Positions 35,284 through 45,892 of a stretch of 64,000 nt of DNA are shown here, one piece after another. The notes under the pieces are model-generated. The model ran no database searches. It was not told where the DNA came from and was given only the letters and a program-made list of their open reading frames with translations. Position 1 is the first letter of the stretch. Each line of letters starts with the position of its first letter. Location of the stretch: NCBI GenBank assembly GCA_963765955.1, contig CAVXYA010000002.1, positions 1,488,001 to 1,552,000 on the forward strand, in the 5' to 3' direction. This stretch comes from JAXDMK01 sp963765955 (GTDB taxonomy: Bacteria > Actinomycetota > Acidimicrobiia > Acidimicrobiales > AC-14). Made by a program: the position numbers and the translations under genes.

Positions 35284-37346
35284 CCCGACCTTCCGGCGGT
35301 GTCGGCCAGGGCGAACGGGAAGACGGCCTCGGCCCCCGCTTCCCGCAGCTTCCAGGCGATGGCGGTGACCGTCCACCGCGAGTCGACGATGTCGGCCACC
35401 AGCAGGACCGGCCCGCAGGGGACGGGCCCTGTCACCTGGTACGCCCCCCGGACATTGCGGTACTGCTGGACGCTGTTCTGCATCAGTTTCTGGGGCTGGG
35501 TGTCGCGCACCTTGGCCACCACCGCCTGGCACTCGAGCCCGAGGGCACCGGCCAGTCGTTGGGAGTAGTGAGTGAGGAGCGCAGGGTCGAGGAGCGAGGG
35601 CACGAACGTCACCCACGTCGGGAAGGGATCGGGTCGCCACCGTTTGCGGATCAGGTCGGCGGCGGCGTCGACCAGCCGGTCGTCGTAGCGCCCGGTGACC
35701 TGCTTGCCCCGGCGGACGAGGCTGCCCCATCCGCCGTCGGCCCAGATCGACAGGGCTCGGCCGGGGCCCGCCTGGCGGTCCACGGGGATGCGCTTGCGGT
35801 CGGGCATCTGCCGGCGGGGCTCGACCACGACGTCGGTCGAGCGCAGGAACGCGACGGCGTCCTGCACGACCTCCGGCGGCAGGTCGAGCGCCAGGCTGGT
35901 ACCGGTGCAGACGTCGCACTGCCCGCACGGCCCCCCGGCGGGGTCGTCGAGGTAGCGGCGGAGGGCCATCATGCGACACGTCGTCGTCGTCGCGTACTCG
36001 TTCATCTGGGCCTGCTCGGTGCGCCGGAGGGCGGTGACCGACGCCACCCGCTCCTCGTCGAACGTCCACGGCCGCAGCGTCCTCAGCCACCGGGACCCGT
36101 CCCGCTCGATGGCCCCCTCGACCTCGAGCGTCTTCAGCAGGAGCTCGAGCTGCGATGGTCGGACGTTGGCCGCCTCCAGCAGCTCGGTGCGGCCCACGGG
36201 CTCCGCCCGCGCCTCCAGCAGCTCGACCACCTGGCGGGCCAGGTCGGGGGGAGGGAAGGCGGCCCGGATGAAGTGGTCCTGGATGTCGGCGTCCTCGACG
36301 CCGCGGAGCAGTATGCCCACCGACTCAGTGAGGGCCCGTCCTGCCCTTCCCACCTGCTGGTAGTAGGCGATCGGCGATCCCGGCGACTGGTAGTGGATGA
36401 CGAAGGCCAGGTCGGGCTTGTCGAACCCCATCCCCAGGGCCGAGGTGGCGACCACCACCTTCACCTCGTTGGCGAGCAGGGCCTGCTCGATGACCGGCCG
36501 CTGGGCCTCGTCTGTCTCCCCGCTGTAGGCGACGGCGGTGACCCCCCGGGAGGTGAGCCAGCCGGCCACCCGCTCGGTGTCGCGAATGGTGAGGCAGTAC
36601 ACGATGCCCGTCCCCGGCAGGCGGGGGATCGTCTCCGACAACCACGCCAGCCGCTCCGCCTGGGGACGGATGTCGAGGACGTGGAGGCCGAGGCCGTCCC
36701 GCGCCAGGGGTCCGCGCACCGCCACCAGGTCGGCGCCGAGCTGGGCGGCGACGTCGGCCACCACCCGGTCGTTGGCGGTGGCGGTGCAGCACAGGACGGG
36801 GACGCCGGCCGGCAGGAGGTCGAGCACCCGCACCAGCCGGCGGTAGTCGGGACGGAAATCGTGGCCCCAGTCGGAGATGCAGTGGGCCTCGTCGATGACG
36901 AACAGCCCGCTCATCCGGCCCACCTTGGGCAGGATCTCGGCCCGGAACTTGGGATTGGCCAGCCGTTCGGGCGAGATGAGGAGGATGTCGACCGACCCGT
37001 CGTCGATGCGGTCCTCTACCCCGTCCCACTCGTCCCGGTTGGCGCTGTTGATGGTGACCGCCCGGACACCCATCCGCTCGGCGGCCGCGATCTGGTTCCG
37101 CATCAGGGCGAGGAGAGGCGACACGAGCAGGGTCGGCCCGCCGCCCCGGTCCCGCAGCATCCGGGTGGCGATGAAGTAGACGGCGCTCTTGCCCCACCCC
37201 GTCCGCTGGACCATGAGCACCCGTTGCCGCTCGCCGACCAGACGCCTCACCACGTCGAGCTGGTCGGGACGGAACTCGCTCGCCGGATCACCCGTCAACT
37301 TCCGGAGCAGACCGAGGGCCTCCTGGTCGAGCCCGGGGTCACTCAC
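35280..37346 (-). CDS. RecQ-type DNA helicase with a phosphoribosyltransferase-like C-terminus
   Basis: 688 residues. Helicase motifs are visible in order: 0 (FRPDQLDVVRRL), I (RTGWGKSAVYF), Ia, II (VIDEAHCISDWGHDFRPDY), III (LCCTATANDRV), IV, V (VVATSALGMGFDKPDL) and VI (QQVGRAGRA). A four-Cys zinc site follows (from CRMMALRRYL to CGQCDVC, near residues 460-480). The final 130 residues, with CGPVLLVADIVDSRWTVTAI, look like a phosphoribosyltransferase fold rather than an HRDC domain, as in a group of actinobacterial RecQ-like proteins. It is coupled to the DprA-like gene. Confidence 0.88.
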   Translation of the reverse strand: MSDPGLDQEALGLLRKLTGDPASEFRPDQLDVVRRLVGERQRVLMVQRTGWGKSAVYFIATRMLRDRGGGPTLLVSPLLALMRNQIAAAERMGVRAVTINSANRDEWDGVEDRIDDGSVDILLISPERLANPKFRAEILPKVGRMSGLFVIDEAHCISDWGHDFRPDYRRLVRVLDLLPAGVPVLCCTATANDRVVADVAAQLGADLVAVRGPLARDGLGLHVLDIRPQAERLAWLSETIPRLPGTGIVYCLTIRDTERVAGWLTSRGVTAVAYSGETDEAQRPVIEQALLANEVKVVVATSALGMGFDKPDLAFVIHYQSPGSPIAYYQQVGRAGRALTESVGILLRGVEDADIQDHFIRAAFPPPDLARQVVELLEARAEPVGRTELLEAANVRPSQLELLLKTLEVEGAIERDGSRWLRTLRPWTFDEERVASVTALRRTEQAQMNEYATTTTCRMMALRRYLDDPAGGPCGQCDVCTGTSLALDLPPEVVQDAVAFLRSTDVVVEPRRQMPDRKRIPVDRQAGPGRALSIWADGGWGSLVRRGKQVTGRYDDRLVDAAADLIRKRWRPDPFPTWVTFVPSLLDPALLTHYSQRLAGALGLECQAVVAKVRDTQPQKLMQNSVQQYRNVRGAYQVTGPVPCGPVLLVADIVDSRWTVTAIAWKLREAGAEAVFPFALADTAGRSG

Positions 37347-37415
37347 CGGCGGCCACCCTAGGGCCTGGCGGAGGACCGACGACGCCTTGTGCTCTTTTCG
37401 CTGACGAGGGTCAGG

Positions 37416-37712
37416 TCATTCCCTAAACCGAGGTTCGGTGTCGATCTGCAAACACCGCGCCTTCGGGAGCTGTGTGTGCACCAGGTAGTAGGCGACCACG
37501 ACCGCTTGAGCGTCACCGGCACCGGGGATCTCGCAATACCAACCACTCCATTGCTCGTGGTCGATCACTGGCTCCCGGTGTGCCCCGTGGCGGATGTTGC
37601 CCGAGAGGCCCTGAACCCACTCGTTCACTGGTCTCCGCCACTCGACCGGCGGGGACGTCTGGAGCCATTCCGCGATGCACCCACCGAAGTCCTCCAGCTC
37701 CCAGTCGGCCAA
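37416..37712 (-). CDS. hypothetical protein, 98 aa
   Basis: A tryptophan-rich acidic protein beginning MADWELEDFGGCIAEWLQTS. It contains GAGDAQAVVVAYYLVHTQLP near the C-terminus. No family is recognised. It follows the next small gene in the same direction with a 13-base gap, so both are likely one transcript. Confidence 0.6.
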   Translation of the reverse strand: MADWELEDFGGCIAEWLQTSPPVEWRRPVNEWVQGLSGNIRHGAHREPVIDHEQWSGWYCEIPGAGDAQAVVVAYYLVHTQLPKARCLQIDTEPRFRE

Positions 37713-37725
37713 CAGTTAGAGCGAG

Positions 37726-38007
37726 CTACTCGGCCGTCAGGAGCTTCGCTACTGCTTCCAGGTCGTCCGGCGTGCCAGGAGTGGTGCGCACCCGTTCAAG
37801 GTTCCGGGCGAACCTCTCTCGGCGTTCGGGATCGTCAGCGATCGCCCGGCGATACCAATCAAGTCTTGCTGAGTCGTCGGCAGCCCGAGCCTCAGGGCTC
37901 ACTTTTCCGCCGCCTCGCCCGTCGTCCGCAAGCAACGTTGGTTCGTTGTCGGAGGGTCCCTCGGTCTGCTCGGTCGTGGGAACTTGCCCGCGGCGTTCAC
38001 CCATCAA
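37726..38007 (-). CDS. hypothetical protein, 93 aa
   Basis: A hydrophilic protein whose first half is low in complexity and whose second half is helical (ARLDWYRRAIADDPERRERF, TPDDLEAVAKLLTAE). Start at Met1 or Met2. No domain is recognised. It is followed after 13 bases by another small gene. Confidence 0.55.
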   Translation of the reverse strand: MMGERRGQVPTTEQTEGPSDNEPTLLADDGRGGGKVSPEARAADDSARLDWYRRAIADDPERRERFARNLERVRTTPGTPDDLEAVAKLLTAE

Positions 38008-38110
38008 TCCCTGCCTTCACTCGGTATCGGTACCCAGTTTCACCCTGTCACAGAGAGGATCGGTGTCAAGCACCTTGACCTGCGCTTTCGCAGGGACGGG
38101 GTCGGATTCC

Positions 38111-39395
38111 TCAATGGTCGGCGACCGTGACTGCCACCTCTCGGCCGACGGCCTCTCGCCGACTGGGGGACGGGGCCGCGGGCAGGGCGACGGCGATGTC
38201 GAGGCCGCCATCCGGTCGGGCCGTGGCGTGGACGTCGCCGCCGTGGGCCCGGGCGACGGAGCGGACGATCGACAGGCCCAGGCCGACGCCCCGCGACGAT
38301 TCGACCCGGTCGGGGGCCAGGCGGCGGAAGGGCTCGAACAGGCCGGTCACCTGATCGGGGGGCACGACCGGTCCGGAGTTCGTCACTCGCAGCCGACCCT
38401 CGGGGCCGGTCTCGACCTTCACCCACCCGCCGGGGACGTTGTGGCGCACCGCGTTCTGCACCAGGTTGCCCACCAGCCGCTCGAGCAGCACCCGGCTGCC
38501 GGTGACGGGTGTCGGGAGCAGCCGGTGCTCCACCCGGACGTCCCTCGCCGCCGCCTCGGCCGAGCACTGGTCGACGGCGACGGTGGCGACGGCGGCCAGG
38601 TCGACCGCCTCCCGGGGGATGTCGCCCTGCTCGCTGCGGGCCAGGACCAGGAGCCCGTCGATGAGCCGCTCGCTGCGGTCGACAGCGTCGCGGAGGGCCA
38701 CGGCCATCGTGCGCAGGTCGTCGGGCGAGGTATCGGGGTCGGCCAGGGCCACGTCGACCAGGGTGCGTTGGATCGCCAGCGGGGTGCGCAGCTCGTGGGA
38801 CGCATTGGCCACGAACCGGCGCTGGCTCTCGAAGGCCGACTCCAGGCGGCCCAGCATGGCGTCGAAGGTGTCGGCCAGCTCCTTGAGCTCGTCGTGGGGC
38901 CCCTCGAGCGCCAGCCGCTCGTGGAGGTTGTCCTGCGACAGGCCGGCGGGCGGTGGCCGTCACCCGGGTGAGGGGGGCCAGAGCCCGGCCGGCCACGACC
39001 CATCCGAGTCCGACCGAGGCCAGCGCCATCAGGCCGAGGGCGACGGTGGACTGCACCACCAGCTCGTCCAGCGCCTGGTTGCGCAGCTCGGCCTGATACT
39101 GGCCCAGGGCGTCCTGGATGGGCACGCCGTCGGCGGTCACGATCACCCGGGGCTCGGGCGTGCCGGGCCCGACCATGCCGGGGGCGGGCGCGACGAACCG
39201 GAACGTGTCGGGCACTTGGGCCCCGGCGAGGGGCCCTTGGACCCCGATGCTGATGGGCTGCGCCTGGCGTTCGAGGCCCCGGCGGACGAGGGCGTAGTTG
39301 AGCGTCAGCAGCACCGCCCCCGCGGCCAGGAAGAGCCCGCCGTAGATCAGGGTGAGCCGTAGCCGGATGGTGGGCCGGAACCTGACCGCCCTCAC
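38111..39395 (-). CDS. sensor histidine kinase, OmpR-partner class (one frame break)
   Basis: The GTG start at 39395 overlaps the regulator's stop. Two membrane helices (IYGGLFLAAGAVLLTLNYAL and VALGLMALASVGLGWVVAGR) flank an extracytoplasmic sensor region of about 100 residues. In the HAMP domain the frame changes near 38945, and the sequence continues as LSQDNLHERLALEGPHDELK. The H-box is FVANASHELRTPLAIQRTLV; the N, F and G boxes are NLVQNAVRHN, LFEPFRRL and SRGVGLGLSIV. It responds to an unknown signal and pairs with the adjacent OmpR-type regulator. Confidence 0.87.
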
Positions 39396-40054
39396 GGGAT
39401 CCGGTACCCGGCGCCGGCGACGGTCTCCACGAGCGGTGGGTTGCCGAGCTTGCGGCGGAGCTTGACCATCGTGACCCGCACCGCGTTGGTGAACGGGTCG
39501 GCATGCTCGTCCCACGCCCGCTCGAGCAGCTCCTCCGCGCTCACCACGGCGCCGTCGGCGCCCAGCAGGACCTCCAGCACGGCCAACTCCTTGTTGGTGA
39601 GGCGCAGGAAGAGGCCGTCGCGGGACGCCACCCGGCGGGCGGAGTCGACGGTGACGCCCCGCCGCTCGATCACCGGCGGGAGGGCGGGCTGCGACCGGCG
39701 GCCCAGGGCCCGGATGCGAGCCACCAGCTCGGCGAAGGCGAAGGGCTTGGGCAGGTAGTCGTCGGCGCCGATGGTGAGCCCGTCGACCCGGTCGTCGATG
39801 CCGCCGGATGCGGTGAGCATGAGGATCCGGGGCCCGACCGGGTCGGTGGCTCGGGTGAGCCGGCGGCACACCTCGTCGCCGTGGACCCCGGGCAGGTCGC
39901 GGTCGAGCACGACCACGTCGTAGCGGTTCACCGCCAGGCGCTGGAGGGCGGCCTCCCCGTCGTCGGCGATGTCGACCGCCATCGCCTCCCGGCGCAATCC
40001 CCGGGCGATGGCGTCGGCCAGCACCGCCTCGTCCTCCACAACCAGTACTCGCAT
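39392..40054 (-). CDS. OmpR/PhoB-type response regulator
   Basis: A 220-residue regulator. The receiver domain starts MRVLVVEDEAVLADAIARGL with phosphoacceptor Asp in VVVLDRDLPGVHG, Thr in ILMLTASG and Lys in DYLPKPFAF. The winged helix follows (FLRLTNKELAVLEVLLGADG, VRVTMVKLRRKLGNPPLVET). The start at 40054 is where the family N-terminus begins. It is divergent from the lipoprotein-MacAB operon, which it may control. Confidence 0.93.
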   Translation of the reverse strand: MRVLVVEDEAVLADAIARGLRREAMAVDIADDGEAALQRLAVNRYDVVVLDRDLPGVHGDEVCRRLTRATDPVGPRILMLTASGGIDDRVDGLTIGADDYLPKPFAFAELVARIRALGRRSQPALPPVIERRGVTVDSARRVASRDGLFLRLTNKELAVLEVLLGADGAVVSAEELLERAWDEHADPFTNAVRVTMVKLRRKLGNPPLVETVAGAGYRIP

Positions 40055-40185
40055 CGTCGCTCCATGGTGTGCCCCCCGCCATAACGCTGGCATAACCACC
40101 CCGGTCTACGGCGTCGATAGGGCCGATTTCGTTCACTGACCCCGGCCGTGGGCGGCATCCGTCCGCCCGGCCGGGAGGTCTTGCC

Positions 40186-40842
40186 GTGCGACGACTCGTG
40201 AGGCTGGGGCTGGGGGTGCTGGCGCTGGCCCTGGCCACCGCCGGATGTGGAGGATCGTCGGGGGCGGGCGCCGAGGTGGCGTCGGCCGGCGGGGGGCGGG
40301 GGGCCGAGGCGGAGGACGCAAGCACGACCCCGGCCGACGCCGAACAGGCCGGGCTCGACTTCGCCCGCTGCATGCGGGAGCACGGCGTCGACATGCCCGA
40401 TCCCAAGGCGGGCGGCGACGGGTTCATCATGGTCGGCCCGAGCGCGGGCGGGGACCGGCCGGAGCCGGGCGGGGCCGCCCGCTTGCCCGAGGCCTTCGCC
40501 GAGGCCGACGAGGCCTGCCGTCACCACCTCGACGACCTCATCCAGGAGGGCGGGCCTCCGATGGACGCCGAGGCCCAGGACCGAGCCCTGAAGTTCGCCC
40601 GCTGCATGCGGGAGCACGGGGTGGACATGCCCGATCCCGACTTCTCGAGCGGCGGCGGCGTCCGCATCGAGATCGGCAAGGGCGAGGCCGGTGGGATCGA
40701 CCCCTCGTCGGAGACGTTCCGGGACGCCCAGGAGGCGTGCGGCTCATTGTTCGGGCCCGACGGCGGACCGGGCGGACCGGGCGGACCGGGCCGGCCGGGT
40801 AGGGGCGAGGTCGGAATCGCCTCGAGCGGGGTGAGGTCGTGA
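40186..40842 (+). CDS. lipoprotein with a duplicated FARCMREHGVDMPDP motif
   Basis: A 218-residue lipoprotein: signal peptide (LGLGVLALALATAGC) with lipobox, a Gly/Ala-rich linker, then two copies of FARCMREHGVDMPDP about 78 residues apart, each followed by a variable region and a Cys-containing helix (EADEACRHHL and AQEACGSLF). The tail is a (GGP)n-like repeat. The Cys residues could form disulfides. It is the first gene of a likely operon with a MacAB-type exporter and lies divergent to a two-component system, so a role in envelope-stress sensing or as an exporter accessory is inferred. Confidence 0.72.
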   Translation: MRRLVRLGLGVLALALATAGCGGSSGAGAEVASAGGGRGAEAEDASTTPADAEQAGLDFARCMREHGVDMPDPKAGGDGFIMVGPSAGGDRPEPGGAARLPEAFAEADEACRHHLDDLIQEGGPPMDAEAQDRALKFARCMREHGVDMPDPDFSSGGGVRIEIGKGEAGGIDPSSETFRDAQEACGSLFGPDGGPGGPGGPGRPGRGEVGIASSGVRS

Positions 40843-40924
40843 TCCGGCGGGGCGACGTCGCCGAAAGTCCGCCGCCCGGCCTCGACGGCGACCACGCCGG
40901 GCGCGGCAACGGGATCGCCGGTTC

Positions 40925-42051
40925 GTGGAGCCCTTCTGCGCAGGCCGATCCGTCCCCCGACCGACCCGGTCGCGGGTGGCCAAGGTGGCGGCCCTGGCCG
41001 CGGTGGCCGCGCTGCTGGCCACGACCGGTGCGGTCGTCGTGGCCCGCTCGGGGACGTCCGGCGGCTCCGACAGCACGTCCACCGGCCCCGCCACCTCCAC
41101 CGCCCACGTCACCCGCCAGGACCTGGTGGCCCGCACCGAGGTCGACGGCACCCTCGGCTACGCGGGCGAGATGAAGGTGCTGAACCAGGCCCAGGGGACG
41201 GTGACCGCCCTGCCCCAACCGGGCACGGTCGTCGAGCGGGGCCAGACCCTGTACTCGGTGGCCAACCGGCCCGTCCCCCTGCTCTACGGCGTCCTGCCGG
41301 CCTGGCGGCGGCTGGCGCAGGACGTCGACGGCGACGACACCCTCCAGCTCGAACAGAACCTGGTGGCCATGGGCCACGCCACCGAGGCGCAGATGCTGGT
41401 CGACGGCAAGTTCACCGCCGCCACCACCGCCGCCGTCAAGCGCTGGCAGAAGGCGATGGGCGTGGAGGAGACAGGCGTGGTCGAGCTGGGCCAGGCCGTG
41501 TTCCTGCCCGGCGCCCTGCGGGTGGCGGAGGTGCAGGCCGAGGTCGGTGGCGGGGCCCCGCCCGGGAGCCCGGTGCTGGCGGGCACGACCACCAGCCGGG
41601 TGGTGAGGGTCGACCTCGACGCCACCCGCCAGTCGCTGGTGGCGGTGGGGGACAAGGTCGAGATCGAGCTGCCCGACGGCCGGACGACACCCGGCACCGT
41701 CACCGGGGTGGGGACGGTCGCTCGCAGCGAGGGCCAGGGGGAGAGCGCCCAGCGGGTGGTGGACGTGACCGTGGTGCCCGACGACGCAGCCGCCACCGGC
41801 GCGTTGGACGAGGCGCCGGTGAAGGTCGGCATCACCAGCGACCGCCGGGAGGGCGTGCTGACGGTGCCGGTGAACGCCCTCCTGGCCCTGGCCGAGGGCG
41901 GGTACGGCGTCCGGGTGATCGACACGGCTACCTCGGACGGGGACCGTCCGGGCCGGATCGTGGCCGTCACCACCGGGCTGTTCGCCCGGGGCCGGGTCGA
42001 GGTCAGCGGCGACGGCCTCGTCGAGGGGACGGACGTGGAGGTGCCGGCGAT

Positions 42052-42055
<4 letters not shown>
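40925..42055 (+). CDS. efflux periplasmic adaptor, MacA/HlyD-like with a peptidoglycan-binding domain
   Basis: An N-terminal membrane anchor (AALAAVAALLATTGAVVVAR) is followed by a lipoyl/barrel-type region (LNQAQGTVTALPQPGTVVER) into which a peptidoglycan-binding-type helix set is inserted (LEQNLVAMGHATEAQM, VDGKFTAATTAAVKRWQKAM). Beta-barrel repeats close it (TTSRVVRVDLDATRQSLVAV, LTVPVNALLALAEGGYGV). The start is uncertain: a GTG at 40839 in another frame overlaps the lipoprotein stop, and a frame slip near 40970 would join it to this protein. It links the FtsX permease to the envelope. Confidence 0.82.
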
Positions 42056-42782
<727 letters not shown>

Positions 42783-42786
<4 letters not shown>

Positions 42787-44039
42787 GCACCACGACCTTC
42801 CACCAGCCAGGAACCGGCCTGGCCCCGCCGGACCGTCTCGTCCCCGCCCGATTGTCGCCCGCCCGGATGTCGGTGGGCGACGTCCTCCGGGTCGGCAGCG
42901 TGGGTCTGCGCACCCGCCGCCTGCGCACCGGCCTGTCCGGGCTGGGGATCGCTCTCGGGATCGCGGCCATGGTGTCGGTCCTCGGCATCTCCGCCTCCAG
43001 CCGGGCCGACCTGCTGGCCCAGCTCGACCGCCTGGGCACCAACCTGCTCACCGTCACCCCCGGCCAGACGCTGTTCGGGGAGGACGCCGCCCTCCCCGAG
43101 GAGTCGGTGGGCATGATCGGCCGGATCGGCCCGGTGGAGTCGGTGAGCGCCACCGGGAACGTGTCCGCCTCCATCCGCCGCACCGACCGCATCCCCGAGC
43201 AGGAGACGGGTGGGATCTCGGTGAAGGCGGCCCGCACCGACCTGCTCGGGGTGCTGGGGGCGACGGTGGCGTCGGGCCGGTTCCTCGACGCGGCCACCGA
43301 GCGCTACCCGGCGGTGGTCCTCGGGTCGGTGGCGGCCGAGCGGCTGGGCATCGTGCGGGCCGACCCGTCGGTGCTGGTGTTCGTCGGCGGGCAGTGGTTC
43401 ACCGTGGTCGGGGTCCTCGATCCGGTGCCGCTGGCGCCCGAGATCGACCGCTCGGCCCTGGTGGGCTTCGAGGTGGCGACGACCCTCCTCGGCTTCAGCG
43501 GCAACCCGGGCACGGTCTACACCCGGTCCGCCGACGCCGCGGTCGAAGATGTGCGGGCGGTCCTGCCGGCCACCGCCAACCCGGAGAACCCCGAGGAGGT
43601 CAGGGTCAGCCGGCCGTCGGACGCGCTGGCGGCCAAGGCCGCCACCGACGACGCCTTCACCGCCCTGTTCCTGGGGCTGGGGGCCGTCGCCCTGCTGGTC
43701 GGAGGGGTCGGGATCGCCAACGTCATGGTGATCTCGGTCCTCGAGCGCCGGTCGGAGATCGGCCTGCGGCGGGCCCTGGGGGCCACGCGGGGCCAGGTGC
43801 GGCTGCAGTTCCTGGCCGAGTCGCTGGTGCTGGCCGCGCTCGGGGGCGTGGGCGGGGCTGCCCTGGGGGCGGCGGTGACCGCCGGCTACGCCACGTCCCG
43901 GTCGTGGACGGTGGTCGTCCCCGCCGTCGCCCTGGCTGCCGCGGTAGGCGCGGCCCTGGTCATCGGGGCCGTGGCCGGCCTCTACCCGGCCATGCGGGCC
44001 GCCCGCCTCTCGCCCACCGACGCCCTCCGGTCGGTGTGA
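42783..44039 (+). CDS. ABC transporter permease, MacB/FtsX type
   Basis: A 418-residue permease with a first helix at LSGLGIALGIAAMVSVLGIS, a MacB-type extracytoplasmic domain of about 230 residues, and three C-terminal helices (for example ALFLGLGAVALLVGGVGIAN). The motif ERRSEIGLRRALGATRGQVR follows the second helix. GTG start overlaps the ATPase stop by four bases. With the adaptor and ATPase it forms a MacAB-like export system. Confidence 0.92.
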
Positions 44040-44063
44040 GGCGCATGCCGGCGGGCCCGGCTG

Positions 44064-44792
44064 TCAGCGGCCGAGGAAGCCGCCCAGCACGCCCGCCGCC
44101 CCCGACGCCCCGCCTGTCTCGCCCGGCATCATCTGCTTGATCCAGGCGGCCAGGGCGCTCGGGTTGCGGGTCTGGGTCATCACCCATCCCGGGCCGGTGA
44201 AGTCGAACACGAAGCCCTCGCCCGACTTGAGTGTCGCCATGACACCGGTCGCCACCTTGCGGATCTGGCTCTGGATTCCGGGTGAGAACGCCACCACGTG
44301 CCCGGTGTCGACGGTGATCGACTCGCCCGCGGCCAGGGGGACGGTGTCGAGGGCGCCGTAGCAGGCCAAGAGCACGGTGCCCTGCCCCGACGCGTGCACC
44401 AGGAACCCTCCCTCGCCGCCGAACAGGTTCTTGAAGCCGCCCCACTTGGTATCGAGCTCGATGCCGCTGGACGACGCCAGCCAGCAGCCCCGGGTGATCG
44501 ACATCGGCTGGTCGGACGTCACCCCGGCCACGATGATGTCGCCTGCCAGGTGGTGGGCGACGTCGACCCATCCGCCGCCGCCAGGGGCGGTGAAGGTGGT
44601 GACGAACAGGCTCTCGCCACCGAGCACCGACCGCTTCAGGCCCTTCATCAGCCCGCCCTGGGTGCTCGACTCGACCGCCACCCCGTAGGACGTGGCCATC
44701 ATCGCCCCCGACTCGGCCCGCACCTTCTCCCCGGGGTCGAGGGTGATCCGGGCGGCGGCAAAGGAAGGGTTGTGGCGAAGGTCGACTCTCAT
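44064..44792 (-). CDS. AIM24 family protein
   Basis: 242 residues starting MRVDLRHNPS. The blocks FAAARITLDPGEKVRAESGA and MMATSYGVAVESSTQGGLMK, with later VHASGQGTVLLACYGALDTV and VDTGHVVAFSPGIQSQI, are those of the TIGR00266/AIM24 beta-barrel family, whose function is unknown. The C-terminal Gly-rich end (GGASGAAGVLGGFLGR) is also common. An in-frame longer start is antisense to the next gene and is rejected. Confidence 0.9.
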   Translation of the reverse strand: MRVDLRHNPSFAAARITLDPGEKVRAESGAMMATSYGVAVESSTQGGLMKGLKRSVLGGESLFVTTFTAPGGGGWVDVAHHLAGDIIVAGVTSDQPMSITRGCWLASSSGIELDTKWGGFKNLFGGEGGFLVHASGQGTVLLACYGALDTVPLAAGESITVDTGHVVAFSPGIQSQIRKVATGVMATLKSGEGFVFDFTGPGWVMTQTRNPSALAAWIKQMMPGETGGASGAAGVLGGFLGR

Positions 44793-44887
44793 TGACGAAA
44801 GGCTAACGCCGGCGGACTCGAATCCGGACGGCGCCCCGACGTTGGCCGTCGTCCCCGCCGGGGAAGACCCCACGAGGAGGTGGGCCG

Positions 44888-45838
44888 GTGCGGATCTGCC
44901 TGATGATCGAGGGCCAGGAGGACGTGACCTGGGACGAGTGGGTCGCCCTAGCCGCAGCCTGTGAGGAGGCCGGACTCGAGGCACTGTTCCGGTCTGACCA
45001 CTACTTCACGGTGCAGGACCGTCCCGACCGGGGGGCGCTCGACGCCTGGGCCACGATCGCCGCCCTGGCCGCCGTCACCGAACGGATCCACCTCGGCACG
45101 ATGGTGTCGCCGGTCACGTTCCGGCACCCGTCGGTCCTGGCCAAGATGGTGGTGACCGCCGACCACGTATCCGGCGGCCGGGTCGAATTGGGAATCGGCG
45201 CCGGCTGGCACGAGCCCGAGCACCGGGCTTACGGCCTCCCCTTCCCATCGCCGTCGACCCGCCTGGAGATGCTGGGCGAGCAGCTCGAGATCGTCCGCCG
45301 GTCGTGGGCGCCGGGCCCGTTCGACTTCGACGGCCGCCACTACCGGCTGGAGGGTTGCGACGCCCGCCCCAAGCCGGTGCAGCAGCCCCATCCCAACGTG
45401 ATCGTCGGTGGCAGCGGCGGCCACCGCAGCATCGCCCTCGCCGCCCGGTGGGCCGACGAGTACAACACCGTCTTCGCCACGCCCGACGTGTGCCGCGACC
45501 GCCGCCGGAAGGTGGAGGACGCCTGGCAGGCGGAAGGCCGTGACCCGGCCACGGTCGTCTTCTCGGTCATGACCGGGTGCGTGGTCGGGGCCGACGAGGA
45601 CGACCTCCGCCAGCGGACACGACGGACCATGGACCGCCACGGCGACGGATCAGGGTCGGAGCGCGACTGGCTCGCCGGGCAAGGCCCGGAGTGGATCGTA
45701 GGCACCGTCGACGAAGCCGTCGCCCAGCTCGGGGAACTCGCGGCGGCCGGCGTGCAGCGGGTCATGCTCCAGCACCAGACCAACGACGACGTGGCCATGG
45801 TCCACCTCCTGGGGGAGATGCAATCGGAGCTCCGATGA
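44888..45838 (+). CDS. LLM-class (F420-dependent type) oxidoreductase
   Basis: 316 residues with a luciferase-like TIM barrel. FRSDHYFTVQ, TERIHLGTMVSPVTFRHPSV, GGRVELGIGAGWHEPEHRAY and HPNVIVGGSGGHRSIALAAR are typical of the F420-dependent group of actinobacteria. It probably transfers hydride from F420H2 or FMNH2 to an unknown substrate. The GTG start has AGGAGG about 8 bases upstream. Confidence 0.9.
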   Translation: MRICLMIEGQEDVTWDEWVALAAACEEAGLEALFRSDHYFTVQDRPDRGALDAWATIAALAAVTERIHLGTMVSPVTFRHPSVLAKMVVTADHVSGGRVELGIGAGWHEPEHRAYGLPFPSPSTRLEMLGEQLEIVRRSWAPGPFDFDGRHYRLEGCDARPKPVQQPHPNVIVGGSGGHRSIALAARWADEYNTVFATPDVCRDRRRKVEDAWQAEGRDPATVVFSVMTGCVVGADEDDLRQRTRRTMDRHGDGSGSERDWLAGQGPEWIVGTVDEAVAQLGELAAAGVQRVMLQHQTNDDVAMVHLLGEMQSELR

Positions 45839-45892
45839 CTTTCGGAAGGTCGGGACGTCCAAAGTCGGTGAGAGTCCATACACTCGGGGCCC

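Noticed and set aside
38040..40430. Long minus-strand frame spanning the kinase and regulator genes
   Set aside because: Only the part from about 38945 to 39395 is the kinase; the rest is the other frame of the regulator and kinase, with low-complexity Arg/Pro/Gly composition.
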